Shown here: piece by piece, positions 1-10,100 of the stretch
Position numbering within the stretch: position 1 is the stretch's first letter
Layout of the letters: every line of letters starts with the position of its first letter
The notes under the pieces: model-generated
Seen by the model: only the letters and a program-made list of their open reading frames with translations
Database searches by the model: none
Told to the model about the DNA's origin: nothing
Translations under genes and position numbers: made by a program
Assembly (NCBI GenBank): GCA_050258035.1
Contig: JBLMYA010000071.1
Span: forward strand, 3,346 to 67,345
Source: DATBLE01 sp050258035
GTDB taxonomy: Bacteria > Actinomycetota > Thermoleophilia > Gaiellales > Gaiellaceae
DNA length: 64,000 nt
Direction of reading: 5' to 3'

Positions 1-1
1 C

Positions 2-1105
2 CTCGGCGTTCCCGGCGGCAAGCTGCCTTCGGCACCGCCCGCACAGGTGCTGCGCACCCTGACCTCGGGCAAGATCCGCTACGACCACGAGCTCGGGCCC
101 GCCCAGGGCTGGCCGGTGCGGATCGTGCTGCTCGACGAGCGGACCGTGCGCGAGTACCCGCGGCTCGACAGCCGGGCGGCGCGCATCTCGCGCGACGCGC
201 TCTCCGTGCAGCTGCCGCCACCGACGAGCCCGGTGCCGTTCACGATCGTGGTCACGGCCTCGCCGGCGCTCGGCAGCGATCTCGTGGAGAACGTGATCCA
301 GCCGCTGCTCAACCTGCTCATGGCGGCCGGAGCACGCGGTGCCCGCTTTGCCGACTACGAGTCGTGGTCGGCGGTCCCCGCGAACCACCAGGATCTGCTC
401 GCGCGCCTCGCGAAGCACCATCCGGTCGTCATCCTCTCGGGCGACGTCCACTACGGGTTCACCGCCCGGATGACACGGACCGAGGGTGGTGTCACCACGA
501 GGGCGGCGCAGCTGACCGCCTCGGCGGCCAAGAACACCGAAATCAAGAACGCGGCGATCAGCCTGTTCAGCGAGCTGGCAATGCGCCTCGGTCTCGAGCG
601 CGTCCGGGAGGAGTCGGGATTCGCGTCGCTCTCGAGCGCGAACCAGGCGAAGCTGCTGTCCCCGCCGCCCGCCGGCACGACACTGCCGTGGGACGACCTC
701 ACCGACGTCCTCCTTGGCCGGGTCGCGCGCGACGGCGTGTCGGCGCCGACAGTGCTGGCGACCCCCGTTGCGCAGGCCTACGGGTTGCCGGCTCCGGGCT
801 GGACGTACACCGTCGAGCCCGTCGACGACTCGATGAGCACCTTCGCCGCTCCGGCCGTCGACCCGCCGTGGGACGGGTGGGACCCGGCGAAATCGCTGAA
901 GATGTCCGGCGCTCTCCAGGCGGCCGACTTCGAACGCTTCGCGCGGATGTTCGTCGGCCTGCCGCAGCTCGCGGTGGTGACGTTCCGGCTCGCAGGGTCG
1001 TCGCTGACCGTGACGCAGGAGATCCGCTGTCCCGCCGGTAGCAGCGAGACCGGCCCGACGGCCGGCGACCGCCACGTACTCGAGACCGAGGTGGCGCTGA
1101 CGTGA
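2..1105 (+). CDS. PhoD-like metallophosphatase, 3' part
   Basis: The reading frame is open from base 2, so the gene begins upstream of the window; a GTG at 47 exists but is probably internal. The motif VVILSGDVHYGFTARM (bases about 424-475) is the C-terminal metal-binding GDVH block of PhoD-type calcineurin-like phosphoesterases. The N-terminal metal ligands are outside the window. Roughly 210 residues follow the motif, a longer tail than in ordinary PhoD enzymes, so the protein may be a specialised relative. The stop overlaps the GTG start of the next gene (GTGA), making this the first visible gene of a coupled operon of giant proteins. The substrate cannot be named from sequence. Confidence 0.75.
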   Translation, partial: LGVPGGKLPSAPPAQVLRTLTSGKIRYDHELGPAQGWPVRIVLLDERTVREYPRLDSRAARISRDALSVQLPPPTSPVPFTIVVTASPALGSDLVENVIQPLLNLLMAAGARGARFADYESWSAVPANHQDLLARLAKHHPVVILSGDVHYGFTARMTRTEGGVTTRAAQLTASAAKNTEIKNAAISLFSELAMRLGLERVREESGFASLSSANQAKLLSPPPAGTTLPWDDLTDVLLGRVARDGVSAPTVLATPVAQAYGLPAPGWTYTVEPVDDSMSTFAAPAVDPPWDGWDPAKSLKMSGALQAADFERFARMFVGLPQLAVVTFRLAGSSLTVTQEIRCPAGSSETGPTAGDRHVLETEVALT

Positions 1106-4100
1106 CCGACGGCATCCCCGTCGCCGGGCCGATCTCGGTCAACACCGGGGAGGCGCTCGAGCTCGCGAAGGACGGTGCGATCCGTGTCTCGCCCTACCTC
1201 GCCGCCGGAATCGCCATCGCGAACTTCGGCGAGGTGCTGGACATCGTCGAGGATCTCGTCGCCGACGCGGCGCGGACGCTCGCCTCGAGGAGCGAGGAGG
1301 AGTTCTGCGGCTCGCTGCGCGCCTGGGGCGACGACCTCGCACACCTGGCCGAGGTGATCCTGGGACCGGTCGTCACCACCGGTTCCGACGTCGTCCAGAC
1401 GCTGGCGATCGAGCTGCTGCGCTCCAGGTTCGAGCGGCTGGCTTCGATGCTCACGCTCGCCGGAGCGATCGTCGACGACCCCGGCCTCGGGTCGCACATC
1501 GACCGGCAGAAGCTCCGCGATTTCATGCTCGTCACCCCGGAGCTCGTCGACGAGAGCTTCTGGGACGAGCTCTTCGGCCCGGGCGACAGCGGCAGCCGGA
1601 TGGTGGCCATGCTCGCCGCCCTGCTCGTCGTTGCCCCGCAGACGATCAGCGCGCTCAATGTCGGCGACCTGCGGATCGCACCGTTGCTCCCTCCGCCGAC
1701 GGCGGCCAACGCGTCCACGGCCTGGAAGAACCTGCGTGCGAACAGCACCGGCTGGATACCGATCACCTTCCCGCTCCGTCACGACGACCAGGGCCACCTC
1801 GAGATCTCCAGCCTCCCAGACCTCCGTGGGGGCTTCGTTCCCGAGCTCGCGATCAGCCTGCTCTTCCGCTCGCAGCGGCGGCCGGCGGGAGGCCGGACGG
1901 TCACGGACTTCGAGTTCTGGGTGCACCCGAGCGTCGACGCCCCGACTCATGAAGTCGGAGCGGCGCCCGGAATGGTTGCCCACCTCGAGCCCGGCGTGCG
2001 TGTCGGTCTCGGATACGACGGCGGCGCCGGAACGTGGAACGCGGTGATCGAGCCTCGCCCGGGATCGCCCGTACCGGCGGCGAACGAGGCCACGCTCCGG
2101 ATTGGGCGAGAGTCCGGCGAAGACACGCCGGACCTGATCTTCGGGCCCGCGTACGACACGCGCATCCTCGCCCGCAACATCGGCGCCGAGCTGCACTTCC
2201 GCGAGCAAGGCGAACCGAGCGCCGAGCTGGTCGGCAAGGTCGAGGGCTTCGGCGTCGTCGTGACGAACCGCTGGTTCCGCTCACTCGGCGAGACGACGTC
2301 GAGCCTCCGCGACGGGCTGAGGTTCGACGTCGACCTGGAGGCGCGGTTGGCGGAAGGGGCGGGGTTCAGCTTCCAGGCCGACGGCGCGCTGGCCGTCCGT
2401 CTCAACCTCGGCAAGACGTTCACGCTCAAGGTGCTCAAGCTCACCGTGCACTCGATCATGTTCCAGGTCCCGATCCGTGCGACCCAGGATCACTTCGACA
2501 TCCGCGCCGAGGTGCGGCCGCATTGGTCGGCGACGATCGGTCCCGCGACGCTCGTGATGGACGGCGCCGGCGCGTGGGTGGGGTGGTGGGCCGACGACCC
2601 GGGCGGCGACAAGGGCTGCATCGGGCTGCTCCCGCCGACCGGCATCGGGCTTCTGCTCGAGCTTCAGGGGGCCGCCGGCGGCGGGTTCCTGGACTTCACC
2701 GGCGGCGCCAACGACCGCTACGGCGGTGTCGTCACGCTCAGGATCGGCTCGACGCGGGGCCTCTACCGGTTCACCGCCACGGCGTTCGGCATCCACGAGC
2801 TGACCGGTGCCCCCACCGACGCCGACCGCGGCCACACCTTCGTGATCGTGATCGGGACGTCGTTCCGTCCCGGCTGGCACATCGCCTACGGGATCTTCCT
2901 GATCGGGGTCGGCGGCATCATCGGCTTCAACCGGCGCGCGGACACCGACGCGCTGCGCGAGCGACTGACTTCGGGCGCGGTCGGCAACCTCCTCTTCGCC
3001 GAGGACCCGGTCCGCAACGCCCCCGTCCTGCTCGGCGACCTCGACGCGGCCTTCCCGCCCAAGTCCGGCTACCACGTCTTCGGGCTCACGCTCCAGCTCG
3101 GCTGGATCCCGCTCCAGGACGAGTACCTCGTCCGCCTGGCGATCGGCGTGATCCTCGAGCTCGACGACGACGACAACCCGTCGAAGGCGATCCTGATCGG
3201 CTCGCTGCTGGTCACCATCCCGAAGCACGAGGATTTCCTGACCATCCAGATCGACGCGGTAGGGGTGCTCGACTTCGGCCGCCACACGCTCGAGATCGAC
3301 GCCACGATCCGCCGCGGCACGGTGATGGGGCTCTTCAAGATCACCGGCGACGGTGGCGTGCGCTCGAGTTGGGGCGATCCGCCCTACATGCTGGCCACGC
3401 TCGGTGGATTCCATCCCGACTTCCATCCCGAGCCCGCGGTCTTCCCGAAGCTCACGCGGATCCTGATCACCGTCGACAAGGATCACCTGCCCAAGGGCGT
3501 CGAGCTGAGCGCGAGCGCCTACATGGCGATCACGTCGAACACGATCCAGTTCGGCGCCGAGTTCAAGGCCTCGATCAAGGCCGGCAACTGGAAGATCACG
3601 GGCACGATCGGCGGCGACGCGCTGATCCGGCTGCCCTTCTACTTCGACATCACCATCAAGGGGAGCGTCGGTGTCACGTACCGCGGCCACAACCTGATCT
3701 CGGTGAAGTTCAAGGGCGGCCTCGCCGGCCCGTCGCCACTCGTGCTGCGCGGCGAGGTGTGCATCTCGCTGCTCTTCTTCGACGCCTGCTGGAGCGACAG
3801 CTACACGCTCGGCGACTCGGGCGCCCTGCCGCGCCCGCTCGTCACCAGCCTCGTGCCGGTGCTCGCGGCCGAGATGGCTCTCGTCTCGAACCTGACCGTC
3901 ATCGACGACGACGACGGGCTCGTGCTGATCGCGCGTCACGACCAGTCGGACCGGGTCGTGCTGAGCCCGCTCGGGGTCGTGACGTGGACGCAGAACCGGG
4001 TGCCGCTCGGGCTCGAGGTCCAGCTGTTCGAGGACGGCAAGCTCGACGAGCCCCAGCGCGTGGAGGTGCACGCCTCGGTGGCGACCGATCCGTTCCTCGA

Positions 4101-4512
4101 CTGGTTCAGCCCCGGCTCGTTCCTCGAGCTCAGCGAGGCCGAGACGTTGGCGCTGCCCGCGTTCGAGCGGCATCAGGCAGGAGTCGTCGCCTCCCTCGCC
4201 GCGCCTCGCCGTTCGGCCGGCGGGACGGTCGACGTCACCTACGAGGAGATCCGCCTGCCCGATACCCGCCTCAAGGTAGCCGGGCTGGCGATCCCGGCAC
4301 ACGTCCTCGAGCGCATGCAGGCGACGGACGCGCCGACGTCGATCCGCCCTGGGCCCGTCCGCTTCGGCGTCCGCGACGACCGGTTCGGCGTGGCGACCGG
4401 CCCCGGCCCCGTCGTCGCGGACCTCACTGCAGTCGAGGCACATCTCGCCGGACGAGCATCGGGCGCCGCCAGCCAGCACGCCGCCGATCGACTCGTGACG
4501 GTGCCCGCCTGA
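1102..4512 (+). CDS. Giant beta-rich protein, DUF6603-like
   Basis: A 1136-residue protein starting at a GTG that overlaps the previous stop. It has no obvious signal peptide or membrane segment. The first 200 or so residues look helical. The central and C-terminal parts (roughly 250-950) are long alternating beta-type repeats rich in Gly, Asp and aromatics, with a hallmark segment GVGGIIGFNRRADTDALRE near residue 600. This resembles, from memory, the uncharacterised DUF6603 family of large bacterial proteins; I could not search to confirm. The periodic strands (for example ITGTIGGDALIRLPFYFDI) suggest a beta-barrel or beta-helix scaffold. It lies between a metallophosphatase and three other giant proteins and is coupled to both neighbours, so it probably acts in the same complex. 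Function unknown. Confidence 0.8.
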   Translation: MTDGIPVAGPISVNTGEALELAKDGAIRVSPYLAAGIAIANFGEVLDIVEDLVADAARTLASRSEEEFCGSLRAWGDDLAHLAEVILGPVVTTGSDVVQTLAIELLRSRFERLASMLTLAGAIVDDPGLGSHIDRQKLRDFMLVTPELVDESFWDELFGPGDSGSRMVAMLAALLVVAPQTISALNVGDLRIAPLLPPPTAANASTAWKNLRANSTGWIPITFPLRHDDQGHLEISSLPDLRGGFVPELAISLLFRSQRRPAGGRTVTDFEFWVHPSVDAPTHEVGAAPGMVAHLEPGVRVGLGYDGGAGTWNAVIEPRPGSPVPAANEATLRIGRESGEDTPDLIFGPAYDTRILARNIGAELHFREQGEPSAELVGKVEGFGVVVTNRWFRSLGETTSSLRDGLRFDVDLEARLAEGAGFSFQADGALAVRLNLGKTFTLKVLKLTVHSIMFQVPIRATQDHFDIRAEVRPHWSATIGPATLVMDGAGAWVGWWADDPGGDKGCIGLLPPTGIGLLLELQGAAGGGFLDFTGGANDRYGGVVTLRIGSTRGLYRFTATAFGIHELTGAPTDADRGHTFVIVIGTSFRPGWHIAYGIFLIGVGGIIGFNRRADTDALRERLTSGAVGNLLFAEDPVRNAPVLLGDLDAAFPPKSGYHVFGLTLQLGWIPLQDEYLVRLAIGVILELDDDDNPSKAILIGSLLVTIPKHEDFLTIQIDAVGVLDFGRHTLEIDATIRRGTVMGLFKITGDGGVRSSWGDPPYMLATLGGFHPDFHPEPAVFPKLTRILITVDKDHLPKGVELSASAYMAITSNTIQFGAEFKASIKAGNWKITGTIGGDALIRLPFYFDITIKGSVGVTYRGHNLISVKFKGGLAGPSPLVLRGEVCISLLFFDACWSDSYTLGDSGALPRPLVTSLVPVLAAEMALVSNLTVIDDDDGLVLIARHDQSDRVVLSPLGVVTWTQNRVPLGLEVQLFEDGKLDEPQRVEVHASVATDPFLDWFSPGSFLELSEAETLALPAFERHQAGVVASLAAPRRSAGGTVDVTYEEIRLPDTRLKVAGLAIPAHVLERMQATDAPTSIRPGPVRFGVRDDRFGVATGPGPVVADLTAVEAHLAGRASGAASQHAADRLVTVPA

Positions 4513-7124
4513 TGACCCAGCTCACGTTCTTCGGCTGGTGGCAGCCCCCCGGGGCGGCGGCGGTGACGTCTCCCACCACGACCGCCGGGCGGCTCACCGC
4601 CGCGCTCCAACTGACCGCCAGCGACATCGACCATCCGTCCGACAGCGCCACGCGCACGCTCGCGTACGACCTGCTCGGACCCGGCGACGTGACCGGGTTG
4701 TCACCCGGGGCCGTGGTGCATACGTACCCGTCGCCGGGGGCCCAGAACATCGAGATCGACAAGGCCGTCTACGCCGAGCTCGCCGCGCCCGACCTGCCGT
4801 GGCGCCATACTCTCGACCTGCCGCAGGGCAAGGCGCTCCGCCCGTGGATCGTCCTGCTCGTCGGCACGGTCGACGAGATCGAGGTCGCAGGCGGGACCGT
4901 CCGCCTTCAGCCGTCGGTGCTCGACGCCCATCCGCCCAGCGACTCGGCCCGCGGAGCGCACGTCGAGCAGGACCCGACCGGCCGTTCGATCGCCCGGCTG
5001 ATCTCGAGCCGCGCGCTCGAGCCCGACCGTGACCACGTCGCGGTGATCGTGCCCGCGTACACCGCCGCCGGGGCGCCCGCCTGGGCGACCCCCGCCGGCG
5101 GTGCGGTCGAGCTTGCCGCGTACCACCACTGGATCTTCCACACGCGTGCGGGCGGGGACTTCGCCGCCCTGGCCCGGCGGCTGAAGCTCCGTGAGGCCGG
5201 GCCCGAGATCGGCTCGTCCGAGGTCGACTACGCGCCGTTGCCGACGGCTCCCGCGCTGCGCGTGCGCGGTGCACTCGTGTCGACCAGGGCTCCGCAGCCC
5301 GAGGCCCTGCCGCCGGACGTGGCTGCCGACGTCTCCGCGCTGACCGCCCCGCTCGGAGACGCTGCACACCCCGTCCTCGGTCTTCCCGACCACGCCGGGC
5401 CATGGCCGCCCGCGCCGCCCGCGCCGCCGCCACCCGGGTGGCGCGACGAACTCCACGCCGACTACCGCAGCCGCGCGGTCGCGGGAATCGGTACCGAGGC
5501 GGCGGTCGTGAATCAGGAGCTCCTCTCCCGCGAAGCGGGCCTGCTCGCAGGCGCCTACGAGGAGGTCGCCGACCGGCTCCGCCGCCTGAGCCTCGGACTG
5601 CTCGCGTCGCGCTCGCTGTGGAGGCGGCGCGTGCCCACCAACTCGGTCCGACGGCTCGGAATCCTCGGCCCCGCACTGCGCACCGTGCTCACGGCGGACG
5701 GTCCCGTCATGCAGAAGATGGAGCACGCAGACCGCGCACTCGAGGGGAGCCTCTTCTCGTCGGCGGCGCAACGGGCGCTCCGCCGGCGCGGCAGCGAGCC
5801 GGCCGCCGCCGCGAGCGCGGGCTTCGCCACCGCCCTCCGGCGGGCCGCCGCCGCCCCCCCGCGCCCGGTTCGCAGCGCACCCCAGTCGCTCCACACCGAC
5901 GCATTCGCCCGCCAGTCCGGCCGCGCCGCGCTCGACGAGGCCCTGGCCGAGCCGGCTCCGAGCACGCGCGCCCTCGCGACCACCGCCAGGCGACTGAGGA
6001 CCGCGTTCGACCGCACGGGCATCGACCGCGACACGGTCAACTTCCTCGACACCCGGCTCGGAACCGTCGACGCCCGGCTCGACGCCGCCCGCCCGGTGGC
6101 GATTCTCCCACTGCTCGGCCTCCTTGACAGCGGCCGCGCACGTCCGTCGCCGGAACGGCTGCGTGCGCTGGGCGACGCGCTGAGCGTAGAGCCCGACTCC
6201 GACGACCTGGTCGCACTGGGCGCGCTCGTCTCGAAGGTGCCGCCGCAGCCGGTCGCGACGGCGTACGACCTCGCCGGCGCCGCCAACCAGATCACGCCCG
6301 CGTTCGACCCGACCGTCGCACGCCCGTCGATCGTCGACCGCGTACTCGCCGGCGTGGAGGACGCCGCCGGGCTCGTCGACGCCGAGCCGACGACGCCCGT
6401 CGAGCTCACGCCCGACCTCGACCTGCCCGCGTGGCGCTTCCTGCGCGACAACGCCCCCGAGTGGCTTCTCCCCGGCGCGGGCACGCTCGAACCCGACAGC
6501 GTCGTCGCCCTGACCACCAACCCCGCATTCGTCGACGCGTTCCTCCTCGGCCTCAACGCGCAGCTCGTCGCCGAGCTGCGATTCCGCAACTATCCGCTGA
6601 TCCCGGCGTGGACTCCGGTGCGCACGTTCTGGGACCGCGCCAACGCCGCGACGGGCAGCGTCGAGGACGACATCGTCGACATCGCCACGTGGCCGCCGGC
6701 GTCGGCGTTCGGAGCGGCGACCCACCAGACGCCGTCGGCCTCGAGCGCCGATCTCGTCGTACTGTTCAACAGCCCGCTGTTCCGCGAGTACCCCGGCACG
6801 CTCGTCTACCTCGTCGCCGCCGCGCGCGACGCGACCGGGAAACTCGACTGGGCGAAGCGGCCGAGCTTCGACTCGCCGCAGTTCCCCGCCTTCCAGGGCC
6901 GTATCTCGCCCGACCAGACGTTCTTCGGCTTCGATCTCGACCCGAACCTGGGTGCCGAGCGCTGGGTCGTGCTGGAGGAAACGGTGAACGGGCGGCGGTT
7001 CTTCAACGCTGCGGCCAGGCCGAGCTCCGCGCACAACGGTGCCGACCTCGCGGTGCAGACGGTCAGCGCGCCCAGGCGTGTCCTCATCCGCGGCGACGTC
7101 CTGCTCGGAGGTGGGCAGACTTGA
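4512..7124 (+). CDS. Large uncharacterised protein, operon gene 3
   Basis: An 870-residue protein whose ATG overlaps the previous stop (ATGA at 4510-4514). The N-terminus carries a Trp-rich start (FFGWWQPP) and a domain of about 200 residues. The middle (about 300-600) is Ala/Arg-rich and probably helical. The C-terminal 200 residues hold a conserved-looking block: LNAQLVAELRFRNYPLIP followed by RTFWDR, then LVVLFNSPLFREYPGTLVYL, and FFGFDL near the end. I recall comparable blocks in large uncharacterised proteins of other phyla encoded in similarly organised clusters, but cannot verify this. There is no signal peptide or clear enzymatic motif. The start is fixed by translational coupling, since the open frame continues upstream only as a shadow of gene 2. 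Confidence 0.85.
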   Translation: MTQLTFFGWWQPPGAAAVTSPTTTAGRLTAALQLTASDIDHPSDSATRTLAYDLLGPGDVTGLSPGAVVHTYPSPGAQNIEIDKAVYAELAAPDLPWRHTLDLPQGKALRPWIVLLVGTVDEIEVAGGTVRLQPSVLDAHPPSDSARGAHVEQDPTGRSIARLISSRALEPDRDHVAVIVPAYTAAGAPAWATPAGGAVELAAYHHWIFHTRAGGDFAALARRLKLREAGPEIGSSEVDYAPLPTAPALRVRGALVSTRAPQPEALPPDVAADVSALTAPLGDAAHPVLGLPDHAGPWPPAPPAPPPPGWRDELHADYRSRAVAGIGTEAAVVNQELLSREAGLLAGAYEEVADRLRRLSLGLLASRSLWRRRVPTNSVRRLGILGPALRTVLTADGPVMQKMEHADRALEGSLFSSAAQRALRRRGSEPAAAASAGFATALRRAAAAPPRPVRSAPQSLHTDAFARQSGRAALDEALAEPAPSTRALATTARRLRTAFDRTGIDRDTVNFLDTRLGTVDARLDAARPVAILPLLGLLDSGRARPSPERLRALGDALSVEPDSDDLVALGALVSKVPPQPVATAYDLAGAANQITPAFDPTVARPSIVDRVLAGVEDAAGLVDAEPTTPVELTPDLDLPAWRFLRDNAPEWLLPGAGTLEPDSVVALTTNPAFVDAFLLGLNAQLVAELRFRNYPLIPAWTPVRTFWDRANAATGSVEDDIVDIATWPPASAFGAATHQTPSASSADLVVLFNSPLFREYPGTLVYLVAAARDATGKLDWAKRPSFDSPQFPAFQGRISPDQTFFGFDLDPNLGAERWVVLEETVNGRRFFNAAARPSSAHNGADLAVQTVSAPRRVLIRGDVLLGGGQT

Positions 7125-10100
7125 GTGCGCCCCAGATCGGCGTGCTCGTGCCAGTCCGTCTCGAGACACGGTTCGTCGCGCCGGCGGGCAGAGTACAGAG
7201 CTGGCGGCTGCGCGTACGCGTCGTGCCGGACGCGGTCTCGATCAGCAACCACGACGACCGGCCCTCGACGGACGAGCTCGACGCGGTCGAGGCGATGTGG
7301 CGTGCTGCCGGCGGGCACGGGCTCGAGTCGCCCGAGGGGCGCCGCGCCTGGCGTGACCTGGCTCTCGCGGTCGGTCCCGAACGCGCCGCATGGCTTGCGC
7401 GCACGTTCCCGCCGACGACGGGGCCGGACGGGGAGATCACGATCACACGGCCGGGCGACACGCGGACGGAGATGCGCGCCCCGAAGGTGATGGGGCTCCC
7501 GCCGGCGATCGAGGTCTGGCTGGCGCGCGGGGGACGGCCGCCGCTGCTCGCGGCGACGCTGACAGTGCTCGCGGAGGGTGTCGACCTCGACCTCGACGAC
7601 CCGAACAGCACGAAACAGCCGTGGTGGGTCTCGTTCCAGGAGGCCGTGCGAGTCGGGCTCGCCGCCGAGCTCGACCTCGGCACCGCGATCCCCGACGACA
7701 TCGACGCGCTCTATGTCGTCGGCATCGGCGGCGGCGACCCGGGGCCGCTGCTGACCTCGCAGGCGGACGCCGGCCGTCTGGGCGTCCTCCCACCGGGCTC
7801 GGCCACCAACACCGTCAACGGTACGGAAGCAGTGTCGCTCGGCGACACCGATGCCTGGCGCCGCCTCGTCCCGGTCGGCACGACCGATCAGGCGGGCACG
7901 GTCGCCGTTTCGAATGCCCTCGCCGGCGCACCGGTCGTGCGCGGCGTCGTCGGTGGAGAAGGGGATCACCGACCGGTGAACAGTGCGCTCGTCGGTGCGC
8001 TGTGGCCGGCGCTCTGGGGTCATTCGCTCGCGAACGTGTGGGGCTACGAGAGCCTGGCCGACGAGCTCGGGCTGTGGGCCGCTGCGAACCTCGTTCCCGA
8101 GGGGCCGCTGCCCGCGCTCCGGATCGAGAACCAGCCGTACGGGCTGCTGCCGGCGACGTCCCTCCACCGGTGGCAGGCGGCGAACGGAGATCCGGCAATC
8201 GAGAGGCGGCTGGTTCCGCTGCTGCGCAGCCTCGTCGACACGTGGGCCGCTGGGGCCGAACGCCAGGTCGGGCAACAGCAGGCGGACGTGCTTGGCGGCC
8301 TCGTCCGCAACCCCACGGCGGCGCGCTACGCGTGGCGCTGGACGATGCCGACGACGCTGGCGCACGCACTCTCGTTCCGCTTCGGCCAGGCGGTGCCGGC
8401 GGCCGACCTGAACAGCTGGTGGACGAAACAAGCGGCGAGGACGCCGAGGCTCGACCCCGCGGCGAAGCCGGCACGGCAGCTCGTCTCGGTCGGGTGGGCC
8501 CAGAACGTCGCGCTCCCGATGGTCGAGCCGGACGACCTTCCGGCCGGGACCACGACCGGCAAGGGGCTCTCGAGACTCGCTGCGGCGTCGGTGGCGGAGT
8601 TGCTCGCCAACGGGCCCGCCGAGGGACGTGCGCCCACGACGCCGCCGTGGGGAACGAGCGTGCTCTCCGAGCTCGCCCGGCACTCGCTGATCGCCAGCGC
8701 GGCGGCGGTGGCGCGAGGAACGGCCGGCCAGTCGCGCGCGATCGTGGAGCCCGTCGGCGTCGACCGGCGGACGGCGACGGAGACCGAGACGTGGGCGCTC
8801 CGCCTGCAGCAGGTCGACCTCTCACGGCGCGGCGACCCGGCGGTCGGCGTGCGGCGCAACGCGGTCAACGGCCTGAAGAAGCTCGCCGCGGCCGACGTCG
8901 AGGACATCGAGCGCGGTCTGCGCGCTGCGCTCGAGACCGCGACGAACCGGCTCGACCCCTGGGCGACCGCGATCGCCTGGCGACGGCTTCAGGACCTCGC
9001 CGCAGCCCCTCGCTCGCTCGGAGTGTACGGCTGGGTCGATGCGCCCAGGCCGCGCCAGACCGTGAGCGACAACCGCTTCGTGCTGGCCCCGTCGCCCGAC
9101 CAGGCAGCCGTCACGGCGGTGCTCCGCGACCGCGCGCTACACGATCCCGACGCCGACCGGTGGCAGATGACGCTGACCTCGGATCCCATCCGCAGTGCGC
9201 TCCGCCTCGCCGATCTGACCCGGGAGGGGGCGCATCCAACCGAGTCGCTCGGGCAAATGGTCGAGGCGATCGTGCAGCGCCCGGCCGTGATCGACCGCCT
9301 GCGGACGGCTTTCCCGACCGTACACGTGTTTGTCCGCGGCGACCTGAAGATCCGCCGCGTGTGCAACGGCGCGGCTGTGCTCGAGGCGGTCGTGAGCCGT
9401 CCCGACGACCTGCGTGCGCTCGGCGTGCTCGTCGGCCAGATCACCGCGCTCCAGGAGCTCTCGGCGGCGGTCGACGCCCTCGCCGACCTGCACGTCGCGG
9501 AGGCGGTCTTCGGCGTGGTCAAGGGTCGCACCGCGAACGCCGCGGCGGCGACGACCGCTGCCGCGGGACAGGCGCCGCCGCCGGGGTTCGACGTCGTGCG
9601 GACGCCGAGGTCGGGCCGCGTCGTCAACACGGTCGCGGTGGTTGTCCTGCCGGACGCGGCGGCTCCCACCGGCCAGCGTCCCAGCCCGGCTGCCGTCGCC
9701 GATCCGGCCGTGGCCGCGTACCTCGACGCCCGCTCGGGCGCCGCCGGGAGCCCCGCGTGGCGGTGGACGAAGCTGGACGCGACCGGCGCCCCGGCCGGGA
9801 CGGTCACGCTCGCCGACGTCGGCCTGCGCCCGTGCGACACGGTCGGACTCGGCGCCGCCAACCTTCGCGACGTCGTGCGCGTCGCGAGCGGCGCAGCCGG
9901 GCTGAGCCCGGACGACCCTCCGGGGCACGCGACGGTGCGCGCGCTCGCGGCGGCACTGGCGGGTGAGCCCGCGCTCTCGGACGACGTCGGCAAGCGGCGC
10001 GAAGAGGGCTCGGTCGCCGCCGAGCTCGCTCAGCGGTACAGGGACGTTCGGGCCGCGGCTGTGGCCGCCGCCGCCGCCGCGCGCGACGCGACCGCCTCCA

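Noticed and set aside
778..2208. Minus-strand frame of 476 codons
   Set aside because: It is antisense to the phosphatase and gene 2, with no domain and typical GC-rich shadow composition.
2034..4511. Long plus-strand frame running 2.5 kb upstream of gene 3
   Set aside because: It is a shadow of gene 2 in another frame, with Arg/Pro/Ala-rich random composition; gene 3 starts at the overlapping ATG 4512.
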